Assembly (NCBI GenBank): GCA_026120185.1
Contig: JANUWF010002061.1
Span: 806,001 to 870,000 of the forward strand
Reading direction: 5' to 3'
Length of the DNA: 64,000 bases
From: Voacanga thouarsii
Taxonomy: Eukaryota; Streptophyta; Magnoliopsida; Gentianales; Apocynaceae
Made by a program: the position numbers and the translations under genes. Below the pieces are notes generated by a model. The model saw only the letters and a list, made by a program, of their open reading frames with translations, did no database searches and had not been told where the DNA came from. Positions 36,141 through 48,080 of the stretch are shown here, one piece after another. How positions within the stretch are numbered: the first letter of the stretch is position 1; each line of letters begins with the position of its first letter.

Positions 36141-37600
36141 TAGTTTTTAATACAATGAGTGATTGGTAATGATGGCCCCACGCCCCCAAATTTTTTTTAA
36201 ATTCCATATTTTCTTTAATAAAATTAATTTTTAAAAAAATATTTAAAAATTTATCTTTCGTCCTCTAAATTTTTTAAAATATTATAATATTATTTTTAAT
36301 ATATTTTTTAATATAATTTACTCCTCTAATATCAAATTGCTAGTTCTGTCCCTGAAAATTAGATATTTAGATTGAATTTAAGTTCCATTTGCTGGTAAAA
36401 AATGCTAACAATAAATTAAACTATTATTTTATCACTTTCAATATTTTATTAAGTCTTTAACTTGACACTTAACTTCCTATGAGATTTGGATGCAAATGAT
36501 TTTTTATGCACCAAGTCAAGTGCCAAAATATATATATTTTTTTTTGGAAGAATGTCTAAAAAAGCCAATATGAAGTGCTTGAAATTTAGAAACCAAGCGA
36601 AGAATGGGCCGAACTAGAGGATCGGTACACCAATTCGAGTGACTTGATTGTCTGATTTCTTCTTGAACACCTCTTCCACTCTTGATCGTCTTACACCACG
36701 AACAGATTGCAAGGAATTTCTTCAAAGCTCGCTAATTTTAATGGGTGAAATTGGAGGCAATGACTACAACCACGCATTGCTCCAGGGAATATCAATAGAA
36801 GAGGTCCAATCATTTGTTCCAGCTGTTGTCCGAACTATTGCTTCAGCTATTGATGTAAGGATACTTCTTTCTGTCTCATTTCTTGATATTTTCAGTTCTT
36901 GATGGATTCTGTGTTCTGTTCGGTGTGTTTTCTTTTAAGCAATTTCTGAGATCACGAGTTACGGTGCAGGAAGTGATAGAGCTTGGAGCTGAAACGCTGG
37001 TAGTTCCTGGAAACCTCCCAATTGGATGCTCTGCAGCTTATCTAACGTATTTCCGGAGTTCCAATACAGAGGACTACGGCCCATCTGGTTGCCTCAAGTG
37101 GTTAAACAAGCTTTCCAAGTACCATAATCAAATGCTTCAGAATGAACTCAACCGCCTCAGAGAGATTCATCCTCATTCTAACATTATCTACGCCGATTAC
37201 TACAATGCTGCTGCTCCAATTTATCGTTCGCCAAACAAATTCGGTACTTGTTGATCTGAGACTGTTAGTCCTCATTGATCTTGTATAATCTCTTCAGCAT
37301 TGACTGATGGGTGGTTTATCAAATGCTATGGCAGGATTCAAATGGGCCCTTTCAGCTTGCTGTGGAGGTGGAGGCCCTTACAATTACAACGCATCCGCGA
37401 CGTGCGGCTACAATCCAACATCCTGTTGTGATGATCCTTCATTGTATGTTTGCTGGGATGGTTTGCACTTGACACAGGCAACTTACGAATGGATCGCCCG
37501 AGGGTTGCTACAAGGACCATATGCCAATCCTCCGCTAAGTGCTATATGTACTGGCATATCTCTACCCTCCGCCAACCATGAACTTGTTTTTCAAGATTAA
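33266..37600 (+). CDS. GDSL esterase/lipase, intact five-exon gene
   Basis: Exons 33266-33521, 33629-33853, 36706-36854, 36970-37243 and 37335-37600 all have GT-AG borders and add up to 1,170 nt, exactly 390 codons with the stop. The 389-residue length is usual for plant GDSL lipases. Residues 1-26 form a signal peptide (hydrophobic, ending TLAAG), so the product is probably secreted or vacuolar. Block [11 protein letters not shown] has the nucleophile Ser38, block II the oxyanion Gly118 (NYAVAGAT), block III GGND has Asn179, and block V DGLH has Asp343 and His346. Sequence around [18 protein letters not shown] places it with the Arabidopsis At1g28570/At1g28590-type and acetylajmalan-esterase-like branch. 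Family members hydrolyse esters or acyl groups on specialised metabolites; the substrate cannot be read from sequence. It is the only unbroken copy of the local tandem cluster. Confidence 0.95.
35227..35262 (-). mobile_element. Possible Helitron 3' terminus in intron 2
   Basis: Read on the minus strand: a hairpin CCCGTGCAACGTACGGG, then ACATCAAC, then CTAA followed by T. This fits the Helitron 3' pattern (short hairpin, CTRR, host T). A matching 5' TC end was not located; AT-rich sequence up to about 35870 may belong to it. Confidence 0.4.
35511..35799. mobile_element. Stowaway-like MITE, 289 bp
   Basis: Starts TA+CTCCCTCTGTCCCACTAAAA and ends TTTTAGTGGGACGGATGAAG+TA, giving the TA target duplication and mariner-type termini. 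The interior includes TTATA repeats (35690-35730). No gene. Confidence 0.9.
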
Positions 37601-37894
37601 GAATTGACGGAAAATTGTTACGCATGTCCACGGTTTATGTCCCTGAACCATCACGTCCAATAATGAGCATAACACTTCTAAGGCGTCCTTCGAGCACTTT
37701 GATTAAAATTAAGCTTTAAATTAATCCACGTTTTAAATAGCCATTATTTTTGGTTAATTACTAAATATGCATCTCAACCTTTCATTTCAATTGAATCTTA
37801 TGTTAAATAATTGAACAACCAAAACTGCTCAGTACGTACATTGACAGAGAAGGAAAGGAAAGGAGCACCATCCCTTTTCCCCCAATTATCGTAT
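37601..37894 (+). other. Short spacer between two GDSL genes
   Basis: 294 bp between the stop of the intact gene and the ATG of the next copy. It must hold the 3' UTR of one and the promoter of the other. AATAATGAG at about 37661 may be a poly(A) signal; no clear TATA box was found. Confidence 0.6.
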
Positions 37895-38070
37895 ATGGCT
37901 GCATCTTCTGCTACTCTTCCACTGCATAATATTGCAGTCACTTGTAGTATCATCTTTGTTTTGCTGGCATCACCTCCTACTGCTTCTGGATGCTTCAAAT
38001 CCCTTATCAGTTTTGGTGATTCTTTGGCTGATACTGGAAACTCAATATGTCTCTTCTAAATGTATATTCT

Positions 38071-38648
38071 AAATGTCAAGAGTGGATTAAATTGTCCATA
38101 TTATTTTTCTAAGATTTAAAAAAAAAAAAACTTTTCAACTTCTTTAATAAATGGTGTAGATTTTATAATCCTTCCACCTAAACATTTTAATGGTTGAGAT
38201 TAGTTTGGTCGTTATGGGTAAAATAGTCATTGAATATATATAATATTATTTTTAATCAAAAAATTATGAAAATTATTTATAACTATTAATAACTATATTA
38301 ATAACTATACACTTATTTATTCTATTATTAACTATTAATAACCATATTAATAATTCATAGAATGTCAAGAGGAGATTGAATTGTCCATATTATTTTTTTA
38401 AGAATTTTTTTTAAAAAAAAAATATTTTCAACTTCCTTAATGAATGGTATAGATTTTAAAATCCTTCCGTCTAAACTTTTCAATGGTTAAGATTGGTTTG
38501 ATCATCATGGGTAAAATAGTCATTGAACATGTATAATATTATTTTTAACAAAAAATTATGAAAATTATTTATAACTATTAATAACCATATTAATAACTAT
38601 ATACTTATTTATTCTATTATTAACTATTAATAACCATATTAATAACTC
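38071..38648. repeat. 289-bp tandem repeat (two units) in the Helitron
   Basis: Units start AATGTCAAGAG at 38072 and 38361 and share AATTGTCCATATTATTTTT and TGGGTAAAATAGTCATTGAA. More diverged relatives occur at about 40140 and 40545 (GGGGATTAAATTAT...). Confidence 0.88.
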
Positions 38649-38660
38649 ATAGACAATAAT

Positions 38661-39982
38661 ATAAAAAAACCAATCATATTAATGATTTTGTCAAAATGCA
38701 TAGAGAATTCGGATAGCCTATAAAATAAAAATTATGTTACAAATGTAATTAGAATACCAATGGGTTGCTTTTAAGTAAGTGGCAAAAAAGTCAGTATTTT
38801 AACATATATAAAATATAAAAATAAAAAATAAAATACCACGTAACAAAAAAAAAATAGGCATACTTAGTTCAACAAAGATTATAGAACACACGCACACATA
38901 TATTCTGATGAGAAATATTAATTATGAAAATTATTCAAAAATAAAGATACCACCATGACCTTTAAAAGCCAAAAGAATTGTCCACAAAATAAGAACAGAT
39001 GAGGAAGCAAAATAACAACAAAACTCAAAAAAAGAAATCAGATACGTAAAAAATGCACAGACATATTTATAACATTAAAAAAGCCAAATACCATCAACAA
39101 ATTTACAGGTCAACAATATTTAAATAAGACAAATGCTCCAGCTTAATATAATTTTATGACAAAAACGTAACTAGAATAAATATAATTAGAATAACTCTAG
39201 AAAAGAGATAACAGAAAGAGGAAAAACAGTAGACAATAATCATATAAAATATTCTGTAAATATTTATCAATCTACAACCGTGGTAGCAAATATTTCTACT
39301 ATTTTTGAGTTATTGTGACTCTATCAAAAAACCAATCATATTAATGATTTTGTCAAAATGCATAGAGAATTCGGATAGCCTATAAAATAAAAATTCTGTT
39401 ACAAATGTAATTAGAATACCAACGGGTTGCTTTTAAGTAAGTGGCAAAAAAGTCAGTATTTTAACATATATAAAATATAAAAATAAAAAATAAAATACCA
39501 TGTAACAAAAAAAAATAGACATACTTAGTTCAACAAAGATTATAGAACACACGCACACATATATTCTGATGAGAAAAATTAATTTTGAAAATTATTCAAA
39601 AATAAAGATACCACCATGACCTTAAAAGCCAAAAGAATTATCCACAAAATAAGAATAGATCAGGAAGCAAAATAACAACAAAACTCAAAAAAAGAAATCA
39701 GATACGTAAAAAATGCACAGACATATTTATAACATTAAAAAAGCCAAATACCATCAACAAATTTACAGGTCAACAATATTTAAATAAGACAAATGCTCCA
39801 GCTTAATATAATTTTATGACAAAAACATAACTAGAATAAATATAATTAGAATAACTCTAGAAAAGAGATAACAGAAAGAGGAAAAACAATAGACAATAAT
39901 CATATAAAATATTCTGTAAATATTTATCAATCTACAACCGTGGTAGCAAATATTTCTACTATTTTTGAGTTATTGTGACTCT
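38661..39982. repeat. 660-bp tandem duplication in the Helitron
   Basis: Two copies about 660 bp apart, nearly identical by eye with only scattered point differences and small indels. Both start near AAAAAACCAATCATATTAAT (about 38666, 39327) and end TTTTTGAGTTATTGTGACTC (39302, 39962). Confidence 0.93.
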
Positions 39983-40952
39983 TTGATTTCTTAGTTTATC
40001 TATGAGTATATCTTCTTATTGTTAATTAGTAGTTTCTCTATTCTATCAGTTCATATTGGATAGTTGTTATTATTTCTTTAGAAGTGTTACAGTTTTGTTT
40101 CTTTTCTTGTTTTTTATTATCATTTTTTTTATGGTTAAGTGAACAGGGGATTAAATTATCCAAGTAAATTTTCAAAGTAATTTTTATTTTTTTACTTTTT
40201 TATTTTCTCTAATTAATGGTGTAGATCTATTAAAACATTTTTATATTCTATTATGAATGATGTTAATCTCATCAATACTTCCACCTAATTCTTTTTATGG
40301 TTGAAATTAATTTGATCATCATGGATAAATTAGACATTTAACAATATTGTATAAAAAGATATATGAGTATTATTATAACTATTATTATAACATAAATGAG
40401 AAAGATAATTTATAAAAAATAATTAAAAGAGTCATATAAGAAAAATAAAAAGACACATTATTATTTCGTAATAATACAGACTTACAAGTTTCATTCTTTA
40501 ATTTATTACACATTATTAATCTTTTTGAAAAAATTAAAAGCGAAGAGGGGATTAAATTATTCAAGTAAATTTTCAAAGCAATTTTTTTTTCCCATCTTCT
40601 CCAATTAATTGTAAAATTTAGTAAAACTTTTTTATATTCTTTTATGGATGGTGTTAATCTCTTAAATAATCTCTTTAATATAATTTAAGAGTCAATAAGA
40701 AAAACGAAGAGACACATTATTATTTCATAATAATATAAGCCTACAAGTTTTATTCTTTAATTTATTACACATTATTACTGTTTGAAAAAATTTTTGTTCT
40801 TTGATTTATTCACGGAATGACATCTAGATGCATTGGCTTACTCTTTTCTTGCATGTACTCTTCATTTAATTGAAATTATGATTTTGAGTTTTCATTATTA
40901 ATGATAAGATACATTTTTTGTCTATGGATGCAAGTATGATAGGTAAAAGACA

Positions 40953-41177
40953 AAAATTGATGACTTAGAAAACCAACTCCATGAACTGAAGGCTGATAGA
41001 CATGAAAATGAGAGGGATGTCAGATTTTTTCAAGCGGTTGAAACTCTCAAATGCCTTTTTCCTGATGTTCATAGTCACTTAACGCATCTTTGAAGGGCAA
41101 CATAGAAGAAGTATAATATTATTGTTACTAATGCAATGGGCACATTTATGAATACAGTTGTCGTAGTTGATGATTAA
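40953..41177 (+). pseudogene. Captured SMC1 (cohesin subunit) fragment in the Helitron
   Basis: The frame reads KIDDLENQLHELKADRHENE, then R-D-V-R-F-F-QAVETLKCLFPDVHSHLTHL, then (after in-frame stops TGA and TAG at the expected Cys/Arg and Gln positions) KKYNIIVTNAMGTFMNTVVV-VDD. This matches the end of the first coiled coil and the start of the hinge of plant SMC1, which has ELKADR.ENERD, QAVETLKRLFPGVHG and KKYN..VT.AMG.FMDAVVVED. Spacing is kept throughout. TAA ends the match at 41175-41177. It is a fragment of about 74 codons with stops, so it is not functional as a protein. Confidence 0.87.
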
Positions 41178-42301
41178 CATATAGGATATCAAGATATCAT
41201 AGATAAATATTTAATTTGTCTATTCATATTTAGCTTATTCTCTTCTTATTTTGGATTATCAACTATTTTTATTTTATCTAATATAATTCTGAGGAACCTT
41301 TTCTATATATGTAATAACTCTTTGTTCTTTTCATTTTGAATACAACAAAATTGATGATCAGGATGCATTCCAAGGTAATTTTTATTTTCTTTTTAGCCTT
41401 TTTCCCTCTTTTTGCGGGAATACATTTATGTGAATTTTATTTACTTATTTATTTATTTTTTGAGAAAGTTTGGATACCAAGTGATAATAATCATTTATAA
41501 TATAGATTTTACTTATCATTATCCTTCAATTTTGATGGAGGTAAGAAAGAAAGAACAAAACTAAAACTAATTATCTCTATCTTATAATATTACTTTATCT
41601 GTGATTGCACATAAACAAATTTTGAAAAGGAACGAAGGCATAGAAAAGCAACTTATAATACTACTTTATCTATAATTTATCTGTCTTAAATACTATTTTG
41701 TCTATGATTGTAGTTCTCGTTTTAACTGTAAATCTACAATTTTAAGTATTTTTATCTAATTTTAGGAGCAACTTCGATAATTATTTTATTTATCACTTTT
41801 TAACACAACATTATATTAATCTCTCATTTTTTTTTGTTTAATTTTTATTGCTATAGGAGATATTTGATAAAAAAAAAAAATCACAACTCATACAAATGCA
41901 AAAATTACATATTGATTTTTTTTAATCGAGATAATATAACTTAAGAATAGTTTTTCTTACAAGTTTGAATTTTGTATAATCTCTTTTCTCCACTCTATAC
42001 AAATAAACACATATAGAAGATAGTTGATTTATTATTTTTTAAAATGATTATTAAATCAAAAAAACTTATACTTATTCGTTTTTGGATTATATCTCTAAGT
42101 TAGTGACAACAATTATAGAAAAATTCATAAAAGTATAGGGTTAGTTGTTGATTTTTTATATTTAAATGTACATGTTCTATCAATAGTAGTTGTAATGTAT
42201 GTATATTAATATTTATTTTATACTCCCTAACTAATAATTTATTTATAAATTTTATTTATTTATAGATATTTGATAAATTTTATTTAATCATCGGGCAAAA
42301 T
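41178..42301. other. Helitron interior, AT-rich, no gene recognised
   Basis: Possibly intron sequence carried along with the SMC1 piece. ATTGATGATCAGGATGCATTCCAAG|GTAATT (41350-41380) could be a short exon with donor, but I cannot assign it. Confidence 0.35.
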
Positions 42302-42682
42302 CTCCGCGCGTAGCGTGGAGGTGTCAGCTAGTCCCTTCTAATAATCCTCCCAACTTTGCACTACCACCTTATGATCGGAGTTTCTTTCACCATCCCACAA
42401 GTCGATGCTCTGATGGCCGACTCGTGATAGATTTCATTGGTAACATTTATACATGCATTCTTTCTTTTGCGGTCTTATTGATTAGAAATTTTTTTGAGTC
42501 ATCTAATTGTCTAATTTGCCTGTGGTATCTTAGCTCAAAGTCTTGGGCTTCCATTGGTAGCGCCATATCTCTGGGAAGAAGCCTTAAAGGGGAAAGATTT
42601 TGGGGAAGGTGTGAATTTTTCCGCAGTAGGAGCTACTGCACTAAATGATTCCTTTTTCGAGGAAAGGGGAATCTATAATCCA

Positions 42683-43200
42683 TGTTGGGGACAAAAACAC
42701 CAAGGACAAGGGCACGTACAAGCAATGGAACAAAAATAGATTCAAACCTCCTGTAAACCCTACTCCTAATCAACTCTACACTTGAATGAAAATTAGGAGC
42801 CCCAAGAAAATGAAAAATGACAGTTTTTTGTCACTGTCCGATAGCAGTATTTCTGAATCCGGCCATAAAAAATTGATCACCACTGTTAGAATATAGTTCT
42901 GCCTCTCCTCTACAACATATCCAAAATTGAGCCAAATGGGAGAAGAAATCACCGTCCGATTGTCTAGTAGAAGTAGATTGCTCAACACAGAAAAATATGC
43001 AATTCTCCCTCTCTCTCTCTCTCTATTTTATGCAGCTGTTTTTGTTTCTCTCTCTATATTCACACAACAACACATCAGCTGCTTTATATCTCACCTACCT
43101 CTTCTTTGTGTTGACTAGAAAAAACAAAAAAAAAAAAAACTTTTCCTCTTTTGTTGCTACATGGTTGTCTAGATTTTACATGTTGGGAGCCAACCCAACA
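42683..43200 (-). repeat. Copia-1 3' LTR (518 bp, internally deleted)
   Basis: Lacks about 270 bp present in the other LTR; the gap lies between AAAAATG(G)CA and TTTTCGTCACTG-like words (near 42820). The rest matches closely. Confidence 0.9.
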
Positions 43201-43214
43201 AATCTCCCCCCTCC

Positions 43215-46200
43215 CAACTATGTGGAGGAACTTGCCATCCCGACAATGGAGCAACAAACTTTAAACTTCCATTTAGACAACGTCTTGGTCATCATATCAG
43301 CCCCGTTATCATCTGTGTGAACCTTTTTAAGTTCCACCAATTTGTCATCTAATACCTCACATATCCTATGATACCTCAGATCAATGTGCTTGGATCTTGA
43401 ATGAAAAATTGGATGCTTACCAAGATGAATAGCACTCTGATTATCATAATGTAGCACAAATTGCCCTTGAGAGTGACCAAGCTCCTGAAGAAACCTCTTC
43501 ATCCAAAGTAACTCTTTACAAGCCTCTGTAGCTACAATAAATTTAACTTCTGTAGTAGATAATGCAACACATTTTTGCAATCAAGATTGCCATGATACAG
43601 CTCCCCCTGCAAAGGTAATTAAATAACCAAAAGTAGATTTTCTCAAATCAACATCTCCAACTATATCTGAATTTGTATATCCATCAAGAACAGGTTTCTC
43701 ACTGCTAAAACAGAGTCTCAAACTAGAAGTACCACGGAGATATCTCAAAATCTACTTCACAGCATCCCAATGTTCTCTTCCTGGATTAGAAAGAAAACAA
43801 CTAACAATACCAACAGCCTGAGCTATATTAGACCTCGTACAAATCATAGCATATATCAAACTACCAACTGTTGAGGCATAGGGAACTTTCTGCATATCTT
43901 GCTTCTCTTCATGAGTGGAGGGTCATTGTTTTACACTTAATTTGAAATGACTAGTAAGAGGAGTACTCACAGCTTTGGACTTATCTATCTTGAATCTTTG
44001 GAGCACCTTTTGAATGTAACTTTCCTAAGATAACCAAAGTTTCTTGGCATTTCTATCACGGAAAATCTTCACTCCAAGAATCTGCTTAGCTGGTCCTAAA
44101 TCTTTCATAGCAAAAGACTTGCTCAACTCTTGCTTTAACTTGTCAATCCTGGATGCATTTTTACGAACAATAACCATGTCATCAATATAAAACAAAAGAA
44201 TAATAAAATCATCATCAGAAAACTTTTGCAAAAATACACAATGGTCTGAAGTAGTCTTCCTGTAGCCTTACTTCCTCATAACAGACTCAAACTTCTTATA
44301 CCACTGTCTTGGTGCTTGTTTCAATCTATACAAACTTTTCTTCAATTTGCAAACATAATTTTCTTTTTCTTTTACTTGAAATCCCTCTAGCTGTTCTATA
44401 TAGATTTCTTCTTCAAAATCACCATGAAAAAAAGCTATCTTCACATCCATTTGCTCGATCTCCAAGCCAAGACTAGCAGCTAAACATGCACAACTCTGAT
44501 AGATGACATTTTTACAACGGGAGAAAATATCTCTAAAAAGTCTATACCTTTCCTCTAATTGAAGCCATTGACAACTAATCTAGCTTTGTACCGTGGGTGA
44601 GAGGAATTCTCTTCTTGCTTCAATATGTAGACCCATCTATTCTTCAAAGCCCTTTTGCTCTTAGCCAACTTCTCCAAGTCAAATGTGCGGTTGTCAAACA
44701 AAGACTTCATCTCATCTTTCATTGCATTGAACCACTGATTCTTCTGCTCACTTTCCATAGCTTCTTGATAGCATTCTGATTCTCCCCCGTCAGTCAGCAG
44801 TATATACTCATTTGGAGAATACCTGGTAGAAGTTGTCTATCTCTGGTAGATCTCCTTAGTGGAGCATCGTATGTTTCCTCTGGCAAATCTGTAACTGCTG
44901 GAATCTGAATATCAGTAGTATCATCATTTGAGATGTCTAAATTAGCAACACCATGATCATTAGCATCAAGATTATCCTACTGCACATCTGTCCGTGTACC
45001 ATCCTCAGCTGTATTAGGATAACGATGTCTAGTCTCTGAATCCAAATCAACTAGATCATGCTGAACTTGTGACTCTATCTTCTGAGCTTTCTCAATGTCA
45101 TCAATGGTCTGATCCTCGAAGAATACCACATCTCTGCTTCTCACTAGCTTCTTCTCAACTGGATTATAAAGTCTATATCCAAAATCATCCTAACCATATC
45201 CAAGAAAGATGTGTCTTGTCTTTGCATCCAATTTAGACTTTTCATTTTTTGGAATTTGAACAAAAGCCCTGCAGCCAAAGACACGCAAGTGATCATAAGA
45301 AGCTTTCTTACCAGACCAAATATTCTCAAGAACATCACCATCTAGAGCAACAATGGGAGATAGATTAATGACATGAGCCACTGTATGCAACGCTTCACCC
45401 CAAAAGGAATTTGGTAATTTAGCCTCTGAAAGCAAATACCTAACTTTCTCAACTAGAGTTCTATTCATCCTTTCTGCCAAACCATTCAACTGAGGTGTCT
45501 TAGGAGGAGTCTTTTGATGTCTGATACATTGCTACCTGCAGTACTCATCAAACGGTTCACTGTACTTACCACCATTATCTGATCGGATGCACTTAATCTT
45601 CTTTCCAATTTCTCGTTCAACAGAAGCCTGAAACTACTTGAACTTATCTAAAACCTAATCTTTAGTTCTCAAGGTATAAACCCACAATTTTCTTGAATGA
45701 TCATCAATAAAAGTCACAAAGTAAGATGCACCACTGAATGACTGTACCTTTATCGGACTACAAACATCAGAATGAATCAACTCCAACAACTTAGATTTTC
45801 TTGAAGGAGCATTAGTCTTGAATAATACCCTATTTTGCTTTCCTACTAGACAATGAGTGTATTTTTCTAACTTTGCAGTACTGACTCCAGAAATTACATT
45901 GTTTCTGATTAAACAATTAAGTCTTTTCTCACTGATGTGACTGAGCTACTTGTGACATAGTTTAGGTGAGAGTTTGTTGTTCACCATATTAACACTAGCA
46001 CCATAAATCGAAGCCTGTATCAAATACAAATTAGAACATTTTTTTCCCTCAAGCTACAATAAGAGAACCCTTGGAGAGTTTCCACTGTCCTCCATCAAAG
46101 TTGTTGCAGAAACCATCATCGTCAAGTCTGTCAACTGAAATCAAATTTAGTCGAACATCTGGAGCATGTCTGACATTTCTAAGCAATAACTGACTGCCAT

Positions 46201-47170
46201 TATTGGTCTTCAAGCAAACATCTCCCATACCAATAACTTTAGATATACCATCATTGTCCATCCTTAAAACTCCAAAGTCACTAGGAGTATATATAAAGAA
46301 GAAGTCTCTCCTGGCTGTAACATGAAGTGAAGCACCTGTATCTACTACCCAATCATTGTCATAAGAGGTATACATGATCACATCCTCATCATACACAATA
46401 ATAAGGTCTCCTGAAGAAATAGTAGTAGCAACTTAATTTCCACTATCATCCTTTGCTTCTGAAGTACTTGTACCTTTCTTGTTTTCCTTCTTCCATTTGA
46501 AATAGTTTCTTTTAATGTGTCCCTTCTTGTAACAGTGATGACATTCAACATCCTTGTACCTGGACCTAGACTTACTTCTACTATTGTCTCTATTTATCTG
46601 AACCTTACTTGTACTCCTTCCTTGATTTTCAGTAACAAGAACCTCAAATCGAAAAGATGAATATCCTGAAGGTCTCCTTCTAACCTTTTCATTAAGGATA
46701 CCATCTTTAGCATATTCTAAAGAGATGGCACCAATAGAAGCAAAGTTAGTATAAAAAACTCAAAATGTCTCCCAAGAATCAAGTAAACTGCTAAGCAACC
46801 AAAGTCCTATAATCTCATCATCAAATTTAATTCCCACATTTGACAACTGATCAATAAGACACTGAAAGTCATTTACATGGTCCATCACAGGAATTCCTTC
46901 TTTGTATTTCAAATTTATCATCTATTTTAATAGGAACAACTTGTTGTTACCAGTTTTTGAAGCATACAAGTTATTAAGTTTCTTCCATAATTGCTTGGCA
47001 TCAGTTTCATTTGCAATGTGGCTACGAACATTCTCCTCAACCTAATATCTAACATAACTACAAACTTTTTGATGCTCAAATGTCCATTCTTCATCAGATT
47101 TATTTTCAGGCTTTTGAGAAGCAAACACAAGCAAATGAAAACTCTTCACAAATAATAAATCTTTCATTTT
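43215..47170 (-). pseudogene. Copia-1 gag-pol polyprotein (decayed)
   Basis: In minus-strand order. Gag is at about 47170-46440, with UBN2-type text and a knuckle CHHCYKKGHIKRNY (about 46500-46545) whose last Cys is Tyr. Protease VVDTGASLHVTA is at about 46345. Integrase has HSDV (about 45815), RSDNGGKYS (about 45575) and LNGLAERMNRT (about 45470). RT has [21 protein letters not shown] and LLFYIDDMVIV (a YIDD form of YVDD, about 44180). RNase H has ALSTTEVKF and HIDLRYHRI (43580-43300). Stops interrupt each domain join, mostly TAG/TAA. The layout resembles the Tnt1-like group. Confidence 0.9.
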
Positions 47171-47277
47171 TCCTTACCAACTATGATAGTTTGAACCATT
47201 TAAAATAATCATTCGACTAGCAAAATTCTACATACTTCAAACAAGCAAAATGCACCAAACACTAATCAGGAGTATTA

Positions 47278-47285
47278 TGATACCA
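47278..47285 (-). other. Copia-1 primer-binding site
   Basis: TGGTATCA on the minus strand, complementary to the 3' end of initiator-Met tRNA, 3 nt from the LTR. Confidence 0.85.
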
Positions 47286-47288
47286 TTT

Positions 47289-47859
47289 TGTTGGGGACAA
47301 ATAGACCAAGGACAAAGGCACGTACAAGCAGCGGAATAAAAACAGATTTAAACCTCCTATAAACCCTACTCTTTATCAAGTTCACACTTAAATGAAAATT
47401 AGGAGCCCCAAGAAAATGAAAAATGGCAACAATAATGGAAGCTAAAAAACATAGCCAAAATGTAAGTACAAAGCACACCAAATTTTTACGTGAAAAACCT
47501 CTCCAATGTGAAGAGGAAAAATCATGGGACCTTTGAGTCCACGCTAAAAGCTCCACTAATCAACATGAAGAATACAAGATAGAATTTCACAACATACAAC
47601 TGAAAATACAGCCACAATGAAGCTACAACTTCATTAAAAACTAAAATATAGAGAAAAATAATTGGAAAAAATGCACAAGATTTTCGTCACTGTCCGGCGA
47701 TAGTATTTTTGAATTCGGTCGTCAAAAATTGATTACCACTGTTAGAATGTAGTTCTGCCTCTCCTCTACAACATATCCAAAATTGAGCCAAATCGGAGAA
47801 GAAATCACCGTTCGATCGTCCAGTAGAAGTAGACTGCTCAACACAGAAAAATCTGCAAT

Positions 47860-47907
<48 letters not shown>

Positions 47908-48080
47908 TTTCTCCAACTATTTTTGTTTCTCTCTCTATATTCACACAACAACACACACCGGCTACTCTATATCTCACCTGCCTCTTCTTTGTGTTGACTA
48001 CAAAAAACAAAAAAAAAAACTTTTCCTCTTTTGTTGCTACATGGTTGTCTAGATTCTACATGTTGGGAGCCAACCCAACA
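47289..48080 (-). repeat. Copia-1 5' LTR (792 bp)
   Basis: Full-length copy. It holds a (CT)n run of about 44 bp (47863-47906) and ends GAGCCAACCCAACA on the + strand. Confidence 0.92.

Larger units (their letters stand above)
33854..36705 (+). other. Large intron 2 of the intact GDSL gene
   Basis: 2,852 bp, against introns of about 90-115 bp elsewhere in the gene. Its growth is explained by insertions: a Stowaway MITE (35511-35799), a possible Helitron end (35227) and microsatellites, (TA)n at 35929-35958 and (CT)n at 36100-36136. A poly-G tract lies at 34132-34141. Confidence 0.85.
38055..42331 (+). mobile_element. Helitron, non-autonomous, 4.28 kb, carrying an SMC1 fragment
   Basis: Begins TCTAAATG (the start could be 3 nt earlier, since TCT is repeated). 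It ends with a hairpin CTCCGCGC-GTA-GCGTGGAG (42302-42320), seven bases, then CTAG (42328-42331), with a host T after it and no target duplication. Taking it out restores GDSL exon 1 in frame and at the expected length, which fixes both ends. No Rep/helicase frame is present. The interior has tandem repeats (38071-38640 and 38661-39982) and a captured exon piece (40953-41177). Confidence 0.85.
42683..48080 (-). mobile_element. Ty1/Copia retrotransposon, 5.4 kb, minus strand, in GDSL exon 2
   Basis: LTRs 42683-43200 and 47289-48080 both run TGTTGGGG...CCCAACA on the + strand. A primer site for initiator-Met tRNA (TGGTATCA on the minus strand, 47278-47285) sits 3 nt inside the upstream LTR. A purine tract (43201-43215, minus GGGAGGGGGGAGATT) sits inside the other. 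Gag, protease, integrase, RT and RNase H follow in Copia order on the minus strand, with several stops. Flanks read ATCTATAATCCA (42671-42682) and ATCTATACCCA (48081-48091), a longer near-duplication than the usual 5 bp. Confidence 0.95.

Noticed and set aside
47783..48052. 89-codon + strand frame with a Ser/Leu run
   Set aside because: Created by the (CT)n run in the Copia-1 LTR; the same region gives frames in several phases on both strands.
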